NCBI GenBank assembly: GCA_902625535.1
Contig: CACOBT010000001.1
Coordinates: 62,001 to 126,000 of the forward strand
Length of the DNA stretch: 64,000 nucleotides
Direction: 5' to 3'
Origin: an uncultured beta proteobacterium
Lineage (GTDB): Bacteria > Pseudomonadota > Gammaproteobacteria > Burkholderiales > Burkholderiaceae_A
Shown here: positions 63,292-64,000 of the stretch, in pieces
Numbering within the stretch: position 1 is the stretch's first letter
Layout: each line of letters opens with the position of its first letter
The notes under the pieces: model-generated
What the model was told of the DNA's origin: nothing
The model's input: only the letters and a program-made list of their open reading frames with translations
Databases searched by the model: none
Translations under genes and position numbers: made by a program

Positions 63292-63307
63292 CAGGTAATT
63301 TTTTTTT

Positions 63308-64000
63308 ATGGCAAAAAGAGACTTATATGAGGTACTAGGGATTTCAAAATCTGCTTCCCAGGATGATATTAAAAGGTCATACAGGAAACTTGCGATGAAA
63401 TATCATCCTGATAAAAATGCTGGAAATAAAGATGCTGAAAATAAATTCAAGGAGGTTAAAGAGGCTTACGAAATTTTGTCAGACGTTCAAAAGAGGGATG
63501 CTTATGACAAATTTGGGCACGCGGGCGTTGGACAAGGCCCTGGAGGGGGGCAGGGAACCGGAGATTTTTCTGGCTTTGCAGATGCCTTCGGTGACATTTT
63601 TGGAGATATTTTTGGGGGGGGGAACTCAAGGCAGTCCGCCCGACGTGGGGGAGCGCTAAGGGGAGCGGACTTAAAATACGGTTTGAAGATCTCCCTTGAG
63701 GAGGCTGCAACCGGTATAACTACAGATATAAGGGTACCGTCATGGGAGGGCTGTAAAGATTGCGGTTCTTCTGGATGTAAAAAAGGAACAAAACCAGAGA
63801 TATGCTCTAGTTGTGGTGGTCAGGGACAAGTTAGAATGCAACAAGGTTTTTTTTCCATTCAGCAAACCTGTCCGAATTGTAGGGGAGCGGGAAGAAGGAT
63901 CACCTCGCCATGTTCGATCTGCAATGGAGTCGGAAGGGTAAAGAAAAATAAGACGTTGGAAGTGAGCATACCTGCGGGGATTGATACAGGAATGCGAATA
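63308..64000 (+). CDS. dnaJ: Chaperone DnaJ, N-terminal 231 residues (cut by window end)
   Basis: ATG at 63308 opens a frame that runs to the window end. The J domain (1-70) has HPD at 33-35, then a Gly/Phe linker whose GGG (103-105) is coded by nine G in a row (63614-63622), then four zinc motifs: C149-x2-C152, C166-x2-C169, C188-x2-C191 and C202-x2-C205. In the first the usual CxxCxGxG reads CKDCGSSG. It activates the DnaK ATPase. Follows dnaK by 16 bp. Confidence 0.97.
   Translation, partial: MAKRDLYEVLGISKSASQDDIKRSYRKLAMKYHPDKNAGNKDAENKFKEVKEAYEILSDVQKRDAYDKFGHAGVGQGPGGGQGTGDFSGFADAFGDIFGDIFGGGNSRQSARRGGALRGADLKYGLKISLEEAATGITTDIRVPSWEGCKDCGSSGCKKGTKPEICSSCGGQGQVRMQQGFFSIQQTCPNCRGAGRRITSPCSICNGVGRVKKNKTLEVSIPAGIDTGMRI

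Overview
The window looks like a chromosome segment of an AT-rich (roughly 40% GC by eye) betaproteobacterium, probably Burkholderiales-related and perhaps aquatic. The inference rests on gene order: tkt-gap-pgk-pyk-purC/E-purK-sua5, fur/bamE-dapB, recN-nadK/hrcA-hemH-grpE-dnaK-dnaJ, and the rubrerythrin/(Fe-S) protein/DUF3501 set are all arrangements familiar from that class. Translation starts are unusual: about a dozen genes appear to start at TTG, several with a good Shine-Dalgarno or a TTGA overlap with the gene before.

Left part (1-17 kb) is more accessory. It opens with a minus-strand operon: von Willebrand A protein, PP2C phosphatase, protein kinase (a TerY-P-type phosphorylation triad), then the start of a MotA/TolQ/ZorA-like proton-channel gene cut by the window edge. 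This is the strongest candidate for an unusual defence or stress system. It is followed by a small secreted adhesin-E-like protein, a diguanylate cyclase, a three-gene Gld-type ABC system (ATPase, permease fused to GldG, DUF4340), an FAA hydrolase with an OFA-type MFS carrier, apt, an Mpo1-like protein, an aldehyde dehydrogenase and a secreted sugar dehydrogenase.

From 17.2 to 20.8 kb there is gene-poor DNA with a few small orphan ORFs and one tRNA-Met(CAT). After it come NnrU, an MsbA-like exporter, a ROK kinase, an ABC-2 permease with no ATPase beside it, pyrF, and groESL preceded by a CIRCE operator and a sigma-32-like promoter. Then come a DksA-type zinc finger protein, PBP4-type carboxypeptidase, a lytic transglycosylase and rsmE.

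The 31.3-40.5 kb block is one long plus-strand operon for the lower Calvin/glycolytic pathway and purine synthesis; in it PurC and PurE are a single fused polypeptide directly followed by purK. Next are a HIT-GNAT fusion, msrA, pdxH, and a redox operon (rubrerythrin, HdrC/GlpC-like iron-sulfur protein, DUF3501, DUF2237, ferredoxin-NADP reductase). A minus-strand ilvD-livHMGF operon couples branched-chain amino acid synthesis to uptake.

The right end (52.6-64 kb) is housekeeping: lgt, zapA and a ZapB-like gene, fur, bamE, dapB, recN, nadK, and the heat-shock run hrcA-hemH-grpE-dnaK-dnaJ, with dnaJ cut by the window end. I saw no rRNA, CRISPR array, insertion sequence or prophage.
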